Positions 11,234-19,039 are shown, counted from the first letter of the stretch. The stretch: 64,000 bases of DNA from Thermovenabulum gondwanense (GCF_001601575.1 NZ_LOHZ01000030.1:1-64000); one strand, 5' to 3'. Program-made: numbers and translations. Notes: generated by a model from the sequence alone, not told the origin.

Positions 11234-11353
11234 ATGTATACGCCGAGAATGGGATGGACTTACTGGATAATCCTGCACCTTATCGCAATACCCTTAACGG
11301 TCTATATCGGAATGCTTTTAAGTCAAAGAAACAGAATGAAGGTAACTAAGTAA
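11234..11353 (+). CDS. Tiny single-pass membrane protein 2 (39 aa), paralogue of the preceding gene
   Basis: 39 residues: MYTPRMGWTY, a hydrophobic helix (WIILHLIAIP, LTVYIGMLL) and a basic tail (SQRNRMKVTK). The ATG at 11234 is preceded by AAGGAGG at ideal spacing; the ribosome site begins right after the stop of the first gene, so the two form an operon. The helix carries the same motif as the first protein, including a central H and a helix-breaking I-A-I-P-L, so the pair probably arose by duplication and may work as a heteromer. Function unknown. The gene ends 3 bp before the convergent end of the Ppx/GppA gene. Confidence 0.75.
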   Translation: MYTPRMGWTYWIILHLIAIPLTVYIGMLLSQRNRMKVTK

Positions 11354-11356
11354 TTT

Positions 11357-12262
11357 TTAACCTTCTACCAGAATTGCATCCATCAGGTCTGCTTCGGATA
11401 CAATAACTTTATCTATATCGATCATTTCCATAATATTTTTTAGAATTAATATTCCCGCAATTATTATATCCGCTCTCTCGGGCATTAAGCCCGGGATTTT
11501 TTGTCTTTCCGCTAACGGAACACTGCAAAGCAATTTGAGGGAGTTTTCCACATCCTCCATTGATAGAATTTGACCGTGCACCTTTTTCCAGTCGTATACT
11601 GAAAGACCAAGCTTTATAGCACAGGCAGTGGTAGCGGTGCCCCCTACTGCCACCGCCCGTAAATCCCCTTTTGAAAATGCGTGAATTTTTTGCGCAAACT
11701 CCATTAACATCTCTTTTTCTGCTCGGCAAAGCTCCTCCATCTCCGCCTTCAGAGGCGGGTCATTTATTAAAAACCTCTGGGTCCACCTTACCGCACCCAT
11801 TTGAAAACTTCTGCTCTCTTCAGGAATTTGTTCTCCATAAGTTATCTCCGTACTGCCTCCTCCTATATCTATAACGGCAGTCTTTCCCTTCAAACCCAAT
11901 CCGTACCTTGCCCCTTTGTAAGAAAGCACAGCCTCTTTTTCACCGGGTATTACCAGAACATCCATTCCAAGAGCTTCCTTTACTCTTTTCAAGAATTCGT
12001 CCCGGTTTTTTGCTTCCCTCACCGCACTGGTGGCAAAAGCTATTACCTTTTTTACCCCGTAATTTTTTGCAATACCCATATATTCTTTTACGGCATCGAT
12101 GGTGGAATTGACCGCTTCCTCCCTCAAAAAGCCGTCCTTTGCCACACCGCTTCCCAATCTTGTAGTGGTAAGCTTCTTAAAAACGGGTATTACCTTTTTT
12201 TCGTTAACCTCTGCCACAAGCAGCCTAACCGAATTAGAACCGATGTCAATGCATGCCCTCAT
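11357..12262 (-). CDS. Ppx/GppA family phosphatase
   Basis: Exopolyphosphatase / guanosine pentaphosphate phosphohydrolase family member of the ASKHA fold; likely hydrolyses polyphosphate or pppGpp. 301 residues, the short two-domain form. Both nucleotide/phosphate-binding loops are visible: DIGSNSVRLLV at residues 5-15 and DIGGGSTEI near 137. ATG at 12262 with AGAGGGG upstream. Separated from the upstream S1 gene by a terminator, so it may have its own promoter or depend on read-through. Which of the two activities it has cannot be told from sequence. Confidence 0.92.
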   Translation of the reverse strand: MRACIDIGSNSVRLLVAEVNEKKVIPVFKKLTTTRLGSGVAKDGFLREEAVNSTIDAVKEYMGIAKNYGVKKVIAFATSAVREAKNRDEFLKRVKEALGMDVLVIPGEKEAVLSYKGARYGLGLKGKTAVIDIGGGSTEITYGEQIPEESRSFQMGAVRWTQRFLINDPPLKAEMEELCRAEKEMLMEFAQKIHAFSKGDLRAVAVGGTATTACAIKLGLSVYDWKKVHGQILSMEDVENSLKLLCSVPLAERQKIPGLMPERADIIIAGILILKNIMEMIDIDKVIVSEADLMDAILVEG

Positions 12263-12283
12263 AATAAACCCCTCTTTATAGAA

Positions 12284-12312
12284 TTAAAAAACCAGGGTAA
12301 AAACCCTGGAAT
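12284..12312 (-). terminator. Intrinsic terminator after the S1-domain gene
   Basis: Stem CCAGGGT (12292-12298) / ACCCTGG (12303-12309) with a 4-base loop, followed on the minus strand by TTTTTTAATT. Confidence 0.85.
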
Positions 12313-12330
12313 TTATTCTTTTTAAATATG

Positions 12331-12717
12331 TTAGTATGCCCTTCTTCGCGACCCGCTGCCAGCACCCCTTTTTGCTTCGTATTTTTTTAAGTCCTGCTGA
12401 CGTTCTTCGCTTTCCTTTAAAAACTTTGCCAATTTTTCTTCAAAACTCTGGGCTGACATTTTCCTGCTGGCATTCCTGTTGTTTTCCTTTAATTTCCTGA
12501 TTGACAGACTTATCTTCCCATCCTCGGAAATAGCGATGATTTTGACCTTTACCACATCGTTGTAATTCAGATATTCCCTTACATCCTTTACGTAGTTATC
12601 TGCCACCTCGGAAATATGCACCAAACCCGTGACCCCTTCGGATAGCTCTACAAAAGCCCCAAATTTAGTAATTCCTGTAACCTTTCCTTCCACAATCTGG
12701 CCTACTTCTAAAGCCAT
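12331..12717 (-). CDS. yabR: S1-domain RNA-binding protein (YabR-like)
   Basis: 128 residues: one S1 RNA-binding domain (residues 1-75; VGQIVEGKVTGITKFGAFVEL ... GLVHISEVA ... GKISLSIRKL) and a charged, partly coiled tail ending in RGAGSGSRRRAY. Position after divIC and order yabP-yabQ-divIC-yabR match the Bacillus locus. The S1 domain resembles those of polynucleotide phosphorylase and S1; the RNA target is unknown. GGGAGG lies 13 bases upstream of the ATG at 12717. Confidence 0.9.
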   Translation of the reverse strand: MALEVGQIVEGKVTGITKFGAFVELSEGVTGLVHISEVADNYVKDVREYLNYNDVVKVKIIAISEDGKISLSIRKLKENNRNASRKMSAQSFEEKLAKFLKESEERQQDLKKYEAKRGAGSGSRRRAY

Positions 12718-12790
12718 TATACTAAAATTCCTCCCTTAAGAATTTCAATTAATGAAGTTATTATATACCAACTTTTACGCAGAGTCAATA

Positions 12791-13096
12791 TCATTGTTTT
12801 TTGTCCTCATCGGAGATAATGTAAATATATTCGCCGGGCTTTACCAGCCTTAACTGCTCCCGGGCAATTTTCTCTATGTAGCTCTTATCGTTCAAACGGG
12901 AAAGTTCCTTCTCAAGCTGTTCTCTCTCCTGAAGTGCTTCGTTTATACTCTCTTTTAATTTTTGTTCTTCTCTTTTCAGCTCCATAAATTTGAGCTGTTG
13001 AAATATCAATGTGGTTACGAAATAAAAAACAAACAGCAAAAGTAAAAAATGCCTTATCCTGAACCTGGGCCTTTTCATAGGCTTCACCTTCTTCAT
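12791..13096 (-). CDS. divIC: Septum formation initiator (DivIC/FtsB family)
   Basis: Bitopic division protein that forms a complex with FtsL and DivIB at the septum. 101 residues: basic cytoplasmic N-terminus (KKVKPMKRPRFRIR), one membrane segment (HFLLLLFVFYFVTTLIF, about residues 16-33), then an extracytoplasmic coiled coil (LKREEQKLKESINEALQERE) and the family end IAREQLRLVKPGEYIYII. Conserved neighbourhood yabP-yabQ-divIC-yabR confirms the call. Confidence 0.93.
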   Translation of the reverse strand: MKKVKPMKRPRFRIRHFLLLLFVFYFVTTLIFQQLKFMELKREEQKLKESINEALQEREQLEKELSRLNDKSYIEKIAREQLRLVKPGEYIYIISDEDKKQ

Positions 13097-13213
13097 ATCT
13101 TTTATATTTTCTAAGTATTATTAAGGTATTTTTGCAAAGTGCTCTTGTAAGTACTTTTTCAGGTATTTTTATTTATTCTATAAAAAAAAATAAATTCCTG
13201 CATCGCTCTTTTC

Positions 13214-13642
13214 TTATTTTTTTATTTTTTTTAAAATTCTTCTAATATTTTTTATCCCTTTCAGGGTCAATTTGAACGCTTTGACGCCCCTTATCTTTCT
13301 AATTAAACGTTTTGGCAGCCTTGCAATTAAGCCCAGCCCCTTTTCCAGCTTTATTAATAACCTTATAAAGAACCTGCTCAGAGTTTTTAAGTAAATAATA
13401 AACCCGGTAAAAAATCCTGCAAAAAAATATCCCCTGACCCATCCCATTAAATACGTATTAATAAGGGCAAAAATCAAAAGGGTGGCAAATATCCAGAAAA
13501 TTATGTCCCCCAGTGCAGTTTCTATTTTCCCGGGATTTAGTGCCCTCCTGATCCTTCTGTAAATATCAAATATCATCCCCTGAATAAACCCGGAAAAAAA
13601 AGAAAAAATTAAAACCATCAAATCCATTTCTTTTTCCAGCAC
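13214..13642 (-). CDS. yabQ: Spore cortex biosynthesis protein YabQ
   Basis: Mother-cell membrane protein needed for spore cortex formation in Bacillus. 142 residues with several hydrophobic segments (FSFFSGFIQGMIFDIYRR, IIFWIFATLLIFALINTYLMG, YFFAGFFTGFIIYLKTL) and a very basic C-terminus. The GMIFDIYRRIRR stretch is typical of the family. GTG start at 13642 with AAAGGTGG upstream. It is 14 bp after yabP and presumably transcribed by sigma-E (known in Bacillus; not seen directly). Confidence 0.9.
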   Translation of the reverse strand: MLEKEMDLMVLIFSFFSGFIQGMIFDIYRRIRRALNPGKIETALGDIIFWIFATLLIFALINTYLMGWVRGYFFAGFFTGFIIYLKTLSRFFIRLLIKLEKGLGLIARLPKRLIRKIRGVKAFKLTLKGIKNIRRILKKIKK

Positions 13643-13656
13643 CTTTTACCACCCTT

Positions 13657-13938
13657 TTACCTTAGGAGCTTTTGAAGGATGCCACGGGCTCTTTCCCTTT
13701 CCTTCACATCCTCCGCATAAGTTAATTGTTTTATCATCCCTTCAATTGTTATATTGCCCACTTCTAAGTTCAACTGCTTCATATGCATTTTTTCCCCTTT
13801 TATGCTTAACGTCCCCCTTACCGTATCAATAAGGATTTCGCTTTCGGTAAATTTATCTACATTTGTTACACCCGAAATTTCAAGGAGCTCCCTGTCCTGC
13901 AGGATTAACCTGTGCTTCCCGGGAACCTTTTCTTCCAC
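13657..13938 (-). CDS. yabP: Sporulation protein YabP
   Basis: YabP/YqfC family protein involved in spore coat/cortex assembly. 93 residues with the family signatures HRLILQDRELLEISGV, VDKF and LSIKGEKMHMKQLNLEVG. GTG start at 13938; AAAGGAGGG 8 bases upstream. That Shine-Dalgarno site is inside the 3' arm of the hairpin that follows the upstream SpoIID-like gene. Confidence 0.93.
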   Translation of the reverse strand: MEEKVPGKHRLILQDRELLEISGVTNVDKFTESEILIDTVRGTLSIKGEKMHMKQLNLEVGNITIEGMIKQLTYAEDVKERERARGILQKLLR

Positions 13939-13940
13939 AA

Positions 13941-13995
13941 AAAAGCCCTCCTTTCTTCATTTCCTTTTAGAAAATTTTATGAAGGAGGGCTTAAA
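13941..13995 (-). terminator. Hairpin terminator after the SpoIID-like gene, containing the yabP ribosome site
   Basis: Inverted repeat AAGCCCTCCTT...AAGGAGGGCTT with partly paired inner bases, followed on the minus strand by TTTTTTG. The 3' arm supplies the GGAGGG ribosome site for yabP, so folding of the stem would hide it. Confidence 0.75.
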
Positions 13996-14003
13996 AATAT
14001 GAT

Positions 14004-14999
14004 TTAATTCCAGAGTTTAACTATCTCAACCCCTTTAAAATAGTATTTTATAATTTCCTCCGCCTTTTTGCCCTGTTTTGCCATTTCATTGGCTCCCCAC
14101 TGGGACATTCCTACTCCATGCCCAAAACCCTTGCCTTCCATCACTATCTTATCTTTCTCAATCTTCAAGCTGGTAATAAGGTTAGACCTCATTTTCATTG
14201 GGTCTAAAGCCATCCTGAGGTCCGCACCGTGAACTTTTGCATTCCCAATTTTTATTTTTACCGCCCTTCCCGAAGGCCCTTTCTCCAGCACCGCCACTTC
14301 CTTTATATCACCGGTATCCTGGCCCAATTTTTCTTTAATAAGCCTTCTTACCTCTTCCTTACCGAACTCGTACCTCCAGGTTTTTTTCCCCTCAGGACCC
14401 ACGTTTTCATCGCCGGATTTCACCACCTGTATATAGGGCGGTTCCTCTTCTTTAAAGTTTAAGCCTTCCTTTGCCGTTGCGGTCATACCTCCGCTGTGTG
14501 AATGAAACCAGGCTTTTATAAAATCTCCGTTATAGGTAACTACCATTCCTCTTGTCTCTTGAACTGCCTTTTTGATATTGTCGTTTATATTGTCGGGATT
14601 CCAGGCCTGGGCTTCTTCAAAATCCGTGGAAATGTCCGCCCCCTGGTACTTTGATCCCCCTTTATCCTTTACAAATTCTAATACGTAAGTTCTTGCGAGA
14701 ATTGCCTGGGCGGCAAGGGTTTCCAATTCCCAGGTGTTTTCCACTTCGCCTGCCACGACTCCCGTTACGTAATCCTCCAATTTCATCTGTTCTACCTTTT
14801 TGTCCTTTACTACATATACTTTAAGCTCCGGCTCCTGGTTTTCTCCTCTGCTTATCTTTTCCGGAATCTTCAGCGACGACGGAGGTGGAGTTGCCTTGGG
14901 TTTTTGCCTTGCAGCGCATCCGGTAAAAAATAGAGCGGATACAATCGATAATATCAAAAGCCATATTATTAATCGAAAATACTGACTGTTTTTCTTCAT
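14004..14999 (-). CDS. SpoIID/LytB-domain lipoprotein
   Basis: 331 residues from the ATG at 14999 (GGGAGG 7 bases upstream); an upstream in-frame start at 15014 lacks such a site. Lipoprotein signal: basic start, hydrophobic stretch LIIWLLILSIVSALFF, lipobox FTGC. After a Pro-rich linker comes a SpoIID domain (about residues 65-330): LEDYVTGVVAGEV, AAQAILARTYVLEF, FHSHSGGMTAT and GHGVGMSQWGANEMA, the conserved residues of the lytic transglycosylase that cleaves denuded glycan strands during engulfment. Relatives include SpoIID and the SpoIID-like amidase enhancers; given the yabP neighbourhood it likely acts in sporulation, but a vegetative role is possible. Confidence 0.9.
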   Translation of the reverse strand: MKKNSQYFRLIIWLLILSIVSALFFTGCAARQKPKATPPPSSLKIPEKISRGENQEPELKVYVVKDKKVEQMKLEDYVTGVVAGEVENTWELETLAAQAILARTYVLEFVKDKGGSKYQGADISTDFEEAQAWNPDNINDNIKKAVQETRGMVVTYNGDFIKAWFHSHSGGMTATAKEGLNFKEEEPPYIQVVKSGDENVGPEGKKTWRYEFGKEEVRRLIKEKLGQDTGDIKEVAVLEKGPSGRAVKIKIGNAKVHGADLRMALDPMKMRSNLITSLKIEKDKIVMEGKGFGHGVGMSQWGANEMAKQGKKAEEIIKYYFKGVEIVKLWN

Positions 15000-15063
15000 C
15001 GTTCTTCCTCCCAAAACTTTTTTTCATTTTTATTATTTGATAAACACACCTGCCTTATTAGAA

Positions 15064-15101
15064 AAAATTAAACTCCCGGGAAAAGTGTTTTTCCCGGGAG
15101 C
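15064..15101 (-). terminator. Intrinsic terminator of the por operon
   Basis: Stem CTCCCGGGAAAA / TTTTCCCGGGAG (15073-15100) with a short loop, then AATTTTTTC on the minus strand. It starts 6 bp after the porB stop. Confidence 0.9.
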
Positions 15102-15106
15102 CCTTA

Positions 15107-16054
15107 TTATCTGGGAGGAAGTTCAGGAGTTTCACCGCACCTTTCAAGAAGGGCAAGCCACCTTCTGTCCACATCTTCCTGGATTGCTTTTATAACGTGC
15201 TCATTGCCCGGCTTGAAGAGGTGTTTGAACCTTCCCTGAGGCTTCAGAAATTCCTCAATGGGGACGTATTTCTTGGGTTTATAATTGAGCTTCCATTTTC
15301 CGTCCTCAACTTCGTATAAAGGCCAGAAACGGGTTTCTACCGCAAGTTTCGAGATTTCCATAATTTCCGGGGTGTTGTAGCGCCAACCCCTGGGACAGGG
15401 AGACAAAATGTTCAAAAATGCCGGACCTTCAACCTCTACAGCCTTTTTTGCTTTTTTGTACAGGTCCTGCCAGTTGCTGAGTGCCGCTTGACCCACATAG
15501 GGTATGTTGTGGGCTGCCATAATAGCGGTGAGGTCCTTTCTGGGCTGCTGTTTTCCTGGTATCACTTTGCCGGCAGGGCTCGTAGTGGTATCGGCACCTA
15601 TGGGAGTAGCTGAAGAGCGCTGAATACCCGTATTCATGTAAGCCTCATTGTCCAAGCATACGTAAACTATGTTGTGCCCTCTTTCCATAGCGCCCGAAAG
15701 AGATTGAAGTCCGATATCGTAAGTACCGCCGTCTCCGCCGAAAGCTATGAATTTAAAGTTTTCCGTCAATTTCCCCTTTTTCTTCAAAGCCCTGTATGCA
15801 GCTTCAACGCCGCTGATGGTTGCACCGGCGTTTTCAAAAGCGCTGTGGATAAAGGAGCAGTTCCACGCGGTAAAAGGATATATGGTAGTAGCTACTTCAA
15901 GGCATCCGGTAGCGCAGCCCACCACCACATGCTCGTTTTCTTCCACCGCGTTTAAAACCATCCTGGTAGCAACTCCGTGTCCGCATCCCGCACAGAGCCT
16001 GTGACCTCCCACAAGCCTCTCGGGGACCTTTGAGAGTTCTTTTAACGTTGCCAT
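15107..16054 (-). CDS. porB: 2-oxoacid (pyruvate):ferredoxin oxidoreductase, beta subunit
   Basis: Thiamine-diphosphate-binding subunit of the oxygen-sensitive enzyme that converts pyruvate and CoA to acetyl-CoA, CO2 and reduced ferredoxin. 315 residues. The LCAGCGHG near residue 21, GCATGCLE, and the TPP/Mg motif GGDGGTYDIG followed by DNEAYMNTG are visible, as are cysteines of the 4Fe-4S site. Last gene of porC-porD-porA-porB, 13 bp after porA. Pyruvate is the most likely substrate, but related enzymes use other 2-oxoacids. Confidence 0.93.
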   Translation of the reverse strand: MATLKELSKVPERLVGGHRLCAGCGHGVATRMVLNAVEENEHVVVGCATGCLEVATTIYPFTAWNCSFIHSAFENAGATISGVEAAYRALKKKGKLTENFKFIAFGGDGGTYDIGLQSLSGAMERGHNIVYVCLDNEAYMNTGIQRSSATPIGADTTTSPAGKVIPGKQQPRKDLTAIMAAHNIPYVGQAALSNWQDLYKKAKKAVEVEGPAFLNILSPCPRGWRYNTPEIMEISKLAVETRFWPLYEVEDGKWKLNYKPKKYVPIEEFLKPQGRFKHLFKPGNEHVIKAIQEDVDRRWLALLERCGETPELPPR

Positions 16055-16067
16055 ATATTCACACCTC

Positions 16068-17246
16068 CTACTCTCTTAGCCCGAGGTAATTTACCGTGTT
16101 CAGGGATTTTCCATCCTTTAGGTCGAAAAGGTCGTTATAAACCTTTTCCACATGCTCTACCAGAAGATCCCTTCCGCCAAGACCGTATATGTAGTTTACT
16201 ACCTTTATATCGCCTTTAAGGTCATAGAGCGTATTTCTTATTTCCTGGAACATGGGACCACCGTTGGTGGAGAAGGTTTCCGCCCTGTCCAGGACCGCTA
16301 TAACTTTTACGTTTTTAAGCGCTTCTTTTATCTCTTCATGCGGGAAGGGCCTGTACACCCTGGGCTTTAAGACTCCAACCTTCAAACCCTTTTTTCTTAG
16401 TTCATCACATGTGCCTTTTGCGGTTCCCGCCGCGGAGTTGAGCACTACCACAGCTACCTGGGCATCGTCCAAATGGTATTTCTCTAAAAGACCGTACTCC
16501 CTTCCGGAGATTTTTGCAAATTCCTTTCCTACTTCTTTAATAACATCCTTGGCTGCTTCCATGGACGCCGTTTGCTGGCGCCTGTGTTCAAAGTAAAAAT
16601 CATAAAGGTCCAAGTTACCCATAGAAATGGGGTTTTTAGCATTCAATAGAAAATCTTCGGGCTTGTACTCTCCTACAAAATTCTTTACCGTTTCATCATC
16701 CAGAACTTCCAGAACGTCCATAGCATGGCTGGTGATAAATCCATCCAGGTTTACCATTACTGGAAGCCTTACGTCCGGATGTTCCGCAATCCTAAAGGCC
16801 TGTATAATGTTGTCGTAAGCTTCCTGGGCATTTTCGGAAAAAAGCTGAATTACGCCCGAATCCCTGAGGCCCATAGCATCGCTGTGATCGCAGTGGATGT
16901 TAATAGGCCCGCTCAATGCCCTGTTTACAACAGGAAATACTATGGGAAGCCTCATGGACGAGGCTATGTAAACCATTTCGAACATGAGTGCAAGGCCCTG
17001 GCTGGATGTGGCGGTCATTGCCCTGGCTCCCGCTGCAGCGGCGCCTATCGCTGCGCTCATGGCGCTGTGCTCGCTTTCCACCGCAACAAACTCGGTATCC
17101 ACCTGCCCGTTGGACACAAAGCTGGAGAATATCTGAACTATTTCCGTCTGAGGCGTGATAGGGTAGGCGGCTACCACATCAGGATTTACCTGCTTCATGG
17201 CATGGGCTACCGCTTCATTACCGGTAAGAGCAACCCTAGTTTTCAT
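16068..17246 (-). CDS. porA: 2-oxoacid (pyruvate):ferredoxin oxidoreductase, alpha subunit
   Basis: 392 residues. Provides the substrate and part of the TPP pocket: AYPITPQTEIVQ at about residue 30, EFVAVESEHSAMSAAIGAAAAG (the conserved Glu), ATSSQGLALM, and the C-terminal CoA-side domain with KVIAVLDRAETFSTNGGP. Overlaps the end of porD by 11 bp, indicating translational coupling. Homologous subunits of 2-ketoisovalerate or indolepyruvate enzymes are more distant. Confidence 0.93.
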   Translation of the reverse strand: MKTRVALTGNEAVAHAMKQVNPDVVAAYPITPQTEIVQIFSSFVSNGQVDTEFVAVESEHSAMSAAIGAAAAGARAMTATSSQGLALMFEMVYIASSMRLPIVFPVVNRALSGPINIHCDHSDAMGLRDSGVIQLFSENAQEAYDNIIQAFRIAEHPDVRLPVMVNLDGFITSHAMDVLEVLDDETVKNFVGEYKPEDFLLNAKNPISMGNLDLYDFYFEHRRQQTASMEAAKDVIKEVGKEFAKISGREYGLLEKYHLDDAQVAVVVLNSAAGTAKGTCDELRKKGLKVGVLKPRVYRPFPHEEIKEALKNVKVIAVLDRAETFSTNGGPMFQEIRNTLYDLKGDIKVVNYIYGLGGRDLLVEHVEKVYNDLFDLKDGKSLNTVNYLGLRE

Positions 17247-17601
17247 CAGAGCCGACCTCCTTTACCTTTTCCGTTTCATCTTCCGGTTTCATATCAATGG
17301 CATTTACCGGGCAAACCTTGGCGCAAATTCCGCAGCCCTTGCAGTGCATGTAATCGATCTCGCCGAACTTTCCGTTTTCCGCAATTATCGAAGAGTCGGG
17401 GCAGTAACGCCAGCATATGAGGCAGTGAATGCATCTTTCCTTATTCCATACAGGGCGTATGGACCTCCAGTCTCCCGTTTCGTATTCCTTGGAGTTTCCG
17501 GGAGAGTAAATATTACCCGCCCGGGTAATCTCCCACCATCTCATTCCCGGTTTTACCGAGCCTGTTCTGGTTCCCGAGCCGAAATTTCTATTAAAGGTCA
17601 T
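17236..17601 (-). CDS. porD: 2-oxoacid:ferredoxin oxidoreductase, delta (ferredoxin-like) subunit
   Basis: 121 residues with two 4Fe-4S motifs: CIHCLICWRYCP (about residues 57-68) and CKGCGICAKVCP (about 87-98). The N-terminal 55 residues match the delta-subunit extension (PGMRWWEITRAGNI, TGDWRSIRPVWN). Carries electrons from the TPP centre to external ferredoxin. Start ATG overlaps the porC stop as ATGA. Confidence 0.94.
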   Translation of the reverse strand: MTFNRNFGSGTRTGSVKPGMRWWEITRAGNIYSPGNSKEYETGDWRSIRPVWNKERCIHCLICWRYCPDSSIIAENGKFGEIDYMHCKGCGICAKVCPVNAIDMKPEDETEKVKEVGSDEN

Positions 17602-18176
17602 TCGCTCTTCACCTCCATATAGGCCCTCTCTATGGCCTTCAGGTTGCCTTCAATAACTTCTGATTTGGACTTGAATTTTTTCCCCAGCTGTTCCTTCATA
17701 TGCTCCATAAAGGTCTCGAAGGGAATTATACCCGTTGCCCTTATAAATGCGCCCATCATCGGTGTGTTGGGTATGGGACGTCCAATGGTCTCAATGGAAA
17801 TCTGGGTGGCATCGATGGTAAAAATTTTGCCGGTGGTTATTCCCAGTATTTTTCTTATCTCTTGCGGAGTTTTGGAAGTGTTGATGATATAAATACCATC
17901 CTCCGGTACCCCATCGGTTATCTTGGCTTTTCCGAGAAGCGTAGGGTCAAGAACAATTACTATATTGGGGTTTGTAACATTGGAGTGGACAAAAATAGGT
18001 TCATCGCTAATTCTGTTAAAAGCAAGAATGGGAGCACCCATCCTTTCAGGCCCGTATTCGGGGAAGCCCTGTACATACTTTCCCATTTCCGCTACTGATT
18101 CGGCAAGCATTAAAGCGGCCGTTTTAGCGCCCTGTCCGCCTCTTGCATGCCAGCGGATTTCCAGCACTTTTGCCAT
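17598..18176 (-). CDS. porC: 2-oxoacid:ferredoxin oxidoreductase, gamma subunit
   Basis: 192 residues, first gene of the operon. The start MAKVLEIRWHARGGQGAKTAALMLAE and the GFPEYGPERMGAPILAF stretch are typical of the gamma subunit, which contributes to CoA binding. ATG at 18176 with GAAAGGAGG 9 bases upstream. Transcription probably starts at the promoter at 18377-18405, giving a leader of about 190 bases. Confidence 0.94.
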   Translation of the reverse strand: MAKVLEIRWHARGGQGAKTAALMLAESVAEMGKYVQGFPEYGPERMGAPILAFNRISDEPIFVHSNVTNPNIVIVLDPTLLGKAKITDGVPEDGIYIINTSKTPQEIRKILGITTGKIFTIDATQISIETIGRPIPNTPMMGAFIRATGIIPFETFMEHMKEQLGKKFKSKSEVIEGNLKAIERAYMEVKSE

Positions 18177-18282
18177 CTTTTTTTCCTCCTTTCAAATTTT
18201 AAAATACCCGGGGAATTTAAACTTTATGTAGAGTAATTTAACATAAAAAAATAAAATATCAAAAAATATTTGTATAATTGTT

Positions 18283-18386
18283 CTGTTATAATACAGCTTT
18301 TTTTATTTTATATAACAGCCCGTTTAGTTTCAGCTTAAACTGAGGCTTTATCTATTATAACAGCTTTTTCTATTAAAGTATAACAG
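18283..18386. repeat. Four copies of TATAACAG in the por leader/promoter region
   Basis: TATAACAG at 18311-18318, 18356-18363 and 18379-18386 on the plus strand, and the reverse copy CTGTTATA at 18283-18290. On the transcribed strand each reads CTGTTATA, i.e. an extended -10-like TGnTATA. They may be multiple promoters or a repressor site; the region 18177-18468 otherwise holds no gene. Confidence 0.5.
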
Positions 18387-18405
18387 ACAATTTTTTTTCG
18401 GTCAA
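18377..18405 (-). promoter_or_regulatory. Sigma-A-type promoter of the por operon
   Basis: Minus strand TTGACC (18405-18400), 17-base spacer, TATACT (18382-18377) preceded by TG one base before, an extended -10. The -35 lies in a small inverted repeat (TTTTTTCGGCTTGACCGAAAAAAA). Confidence 0.7.
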
Positions 18406-18413
18406 GCCGAAAA

Positions 18414-18443
18414 AAATATAAACCCCTGTTTCAGGGGTTTTTG
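18414..18443 (-). terminator. Intrinsic terminator after bofA
   Basis: Stem AACCCCTG (18421-18428) / CAGGGGTT (18432-18439), followed on the minus strand by TTATATTTTTTT. Confidence 0.85.
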
Positions 18444-18468
18444 TATTTTTTTCCCTTTGAGTTTTTCG

Positions 18469-18744
18469 TTAGAAGAAGTATTTTATAAATAAAAGGAGAA
18501 TAATTCCCGGCACGCCGAGAAAACCCGCAATCAGTGCAGTTAATGGATTTACGGCTATATGAATCCCAAAAAAAGCTCCCAGCATATTTAAAATTACAAG
18601 CAATATTCCTCCGATAATTCCGTTGTAAATCAATTTTAATATCAATCTAACGGGAGCAATAAGAATCCTGGCAATAGCGTAAAGCATTAAAAGCCCGAAG
18701 GCATAAGCTGCTATTGCCCATATATCCACATGCATGATTTTCAC
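18469..18744 (-). CDS. bofA: Sigma-K processing regulator BofA
   Basis: Integral membrane protein that inhibits the intramembrane protease SpoIVFB and so delays pro-sigma-K activation in the mother cell. 91 residues with two to three hydrophobic segments; the pattern RILIAPVRLILKLIYNGIIG and HIAVNPLTALIAGFLGVPGIILL is the BofA family signature. Position dnaX-yaaK-recR-yaaL-bofA is conserved in spore formers. Confidence 0.92.
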   Translation of the reverse strand: MKIMHVDIWAIAAYAFGLLMLYAIARILIAPVRLILKLIYNGIIGGILLVILNMLGAFFGIHIAVNPLTALIAGFLGVPGIILLLFIKYFF

Positions 18745-18765
18745 CTCCGGTTTTTTGTACTAAAT

Positions 18766-19035
18766 TTATTTTACATCACCGGAGGTTATTCCTTCTTCCT
18801 TGGCTTTTTTTAATAAATAAAAGTATTTTCTTTTTGCCGTCTCGATATTGTACACGGCATATTCCACCAGATCCGGATCGCTCACGCTCTCAAAATAACT
18901 TTCCGCTGCCATCCACTCATTTTTGGCCTTCCGCAGTTCTTCTAAAAGATCGCTATTTGGATTATTATCCTGGACTTCTTCAAAAAATAATGCGGAAAGC
19001 CAGGATAAAACGTTATTTTTGTTTTCCCCTTTCAC
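18766..19035 (-). CDS. yaaL: DUF2508 protein (YaaL-like)
   Basis: 89 residues, soluble, mostly helical and charged; the LRKAKNEWMAAESYFESVSDPDLVEYAVYNIETAKRKYFYLLKKAKEEG region matches the DUF2508 family found between recR and bofA in Firmicutes. Function unknown. GTG start at 19035 with GAGGGG 7 bases upstream. That Shine-Dalgarno site is complementary to the loop of a hairpin about 55 bases upstream (19094-19118). Confidence 0.88.
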   Translation of the reverse strand: MKGENKNNVLSWLSALFFEEVQDNNPNSDLLEELRKAKNEWMAAESYFESVSDPDLVEYAVYNIETAKRKYFYLLKKAKEEGITSGDVK

Positions 19036-19039
19036 AATT

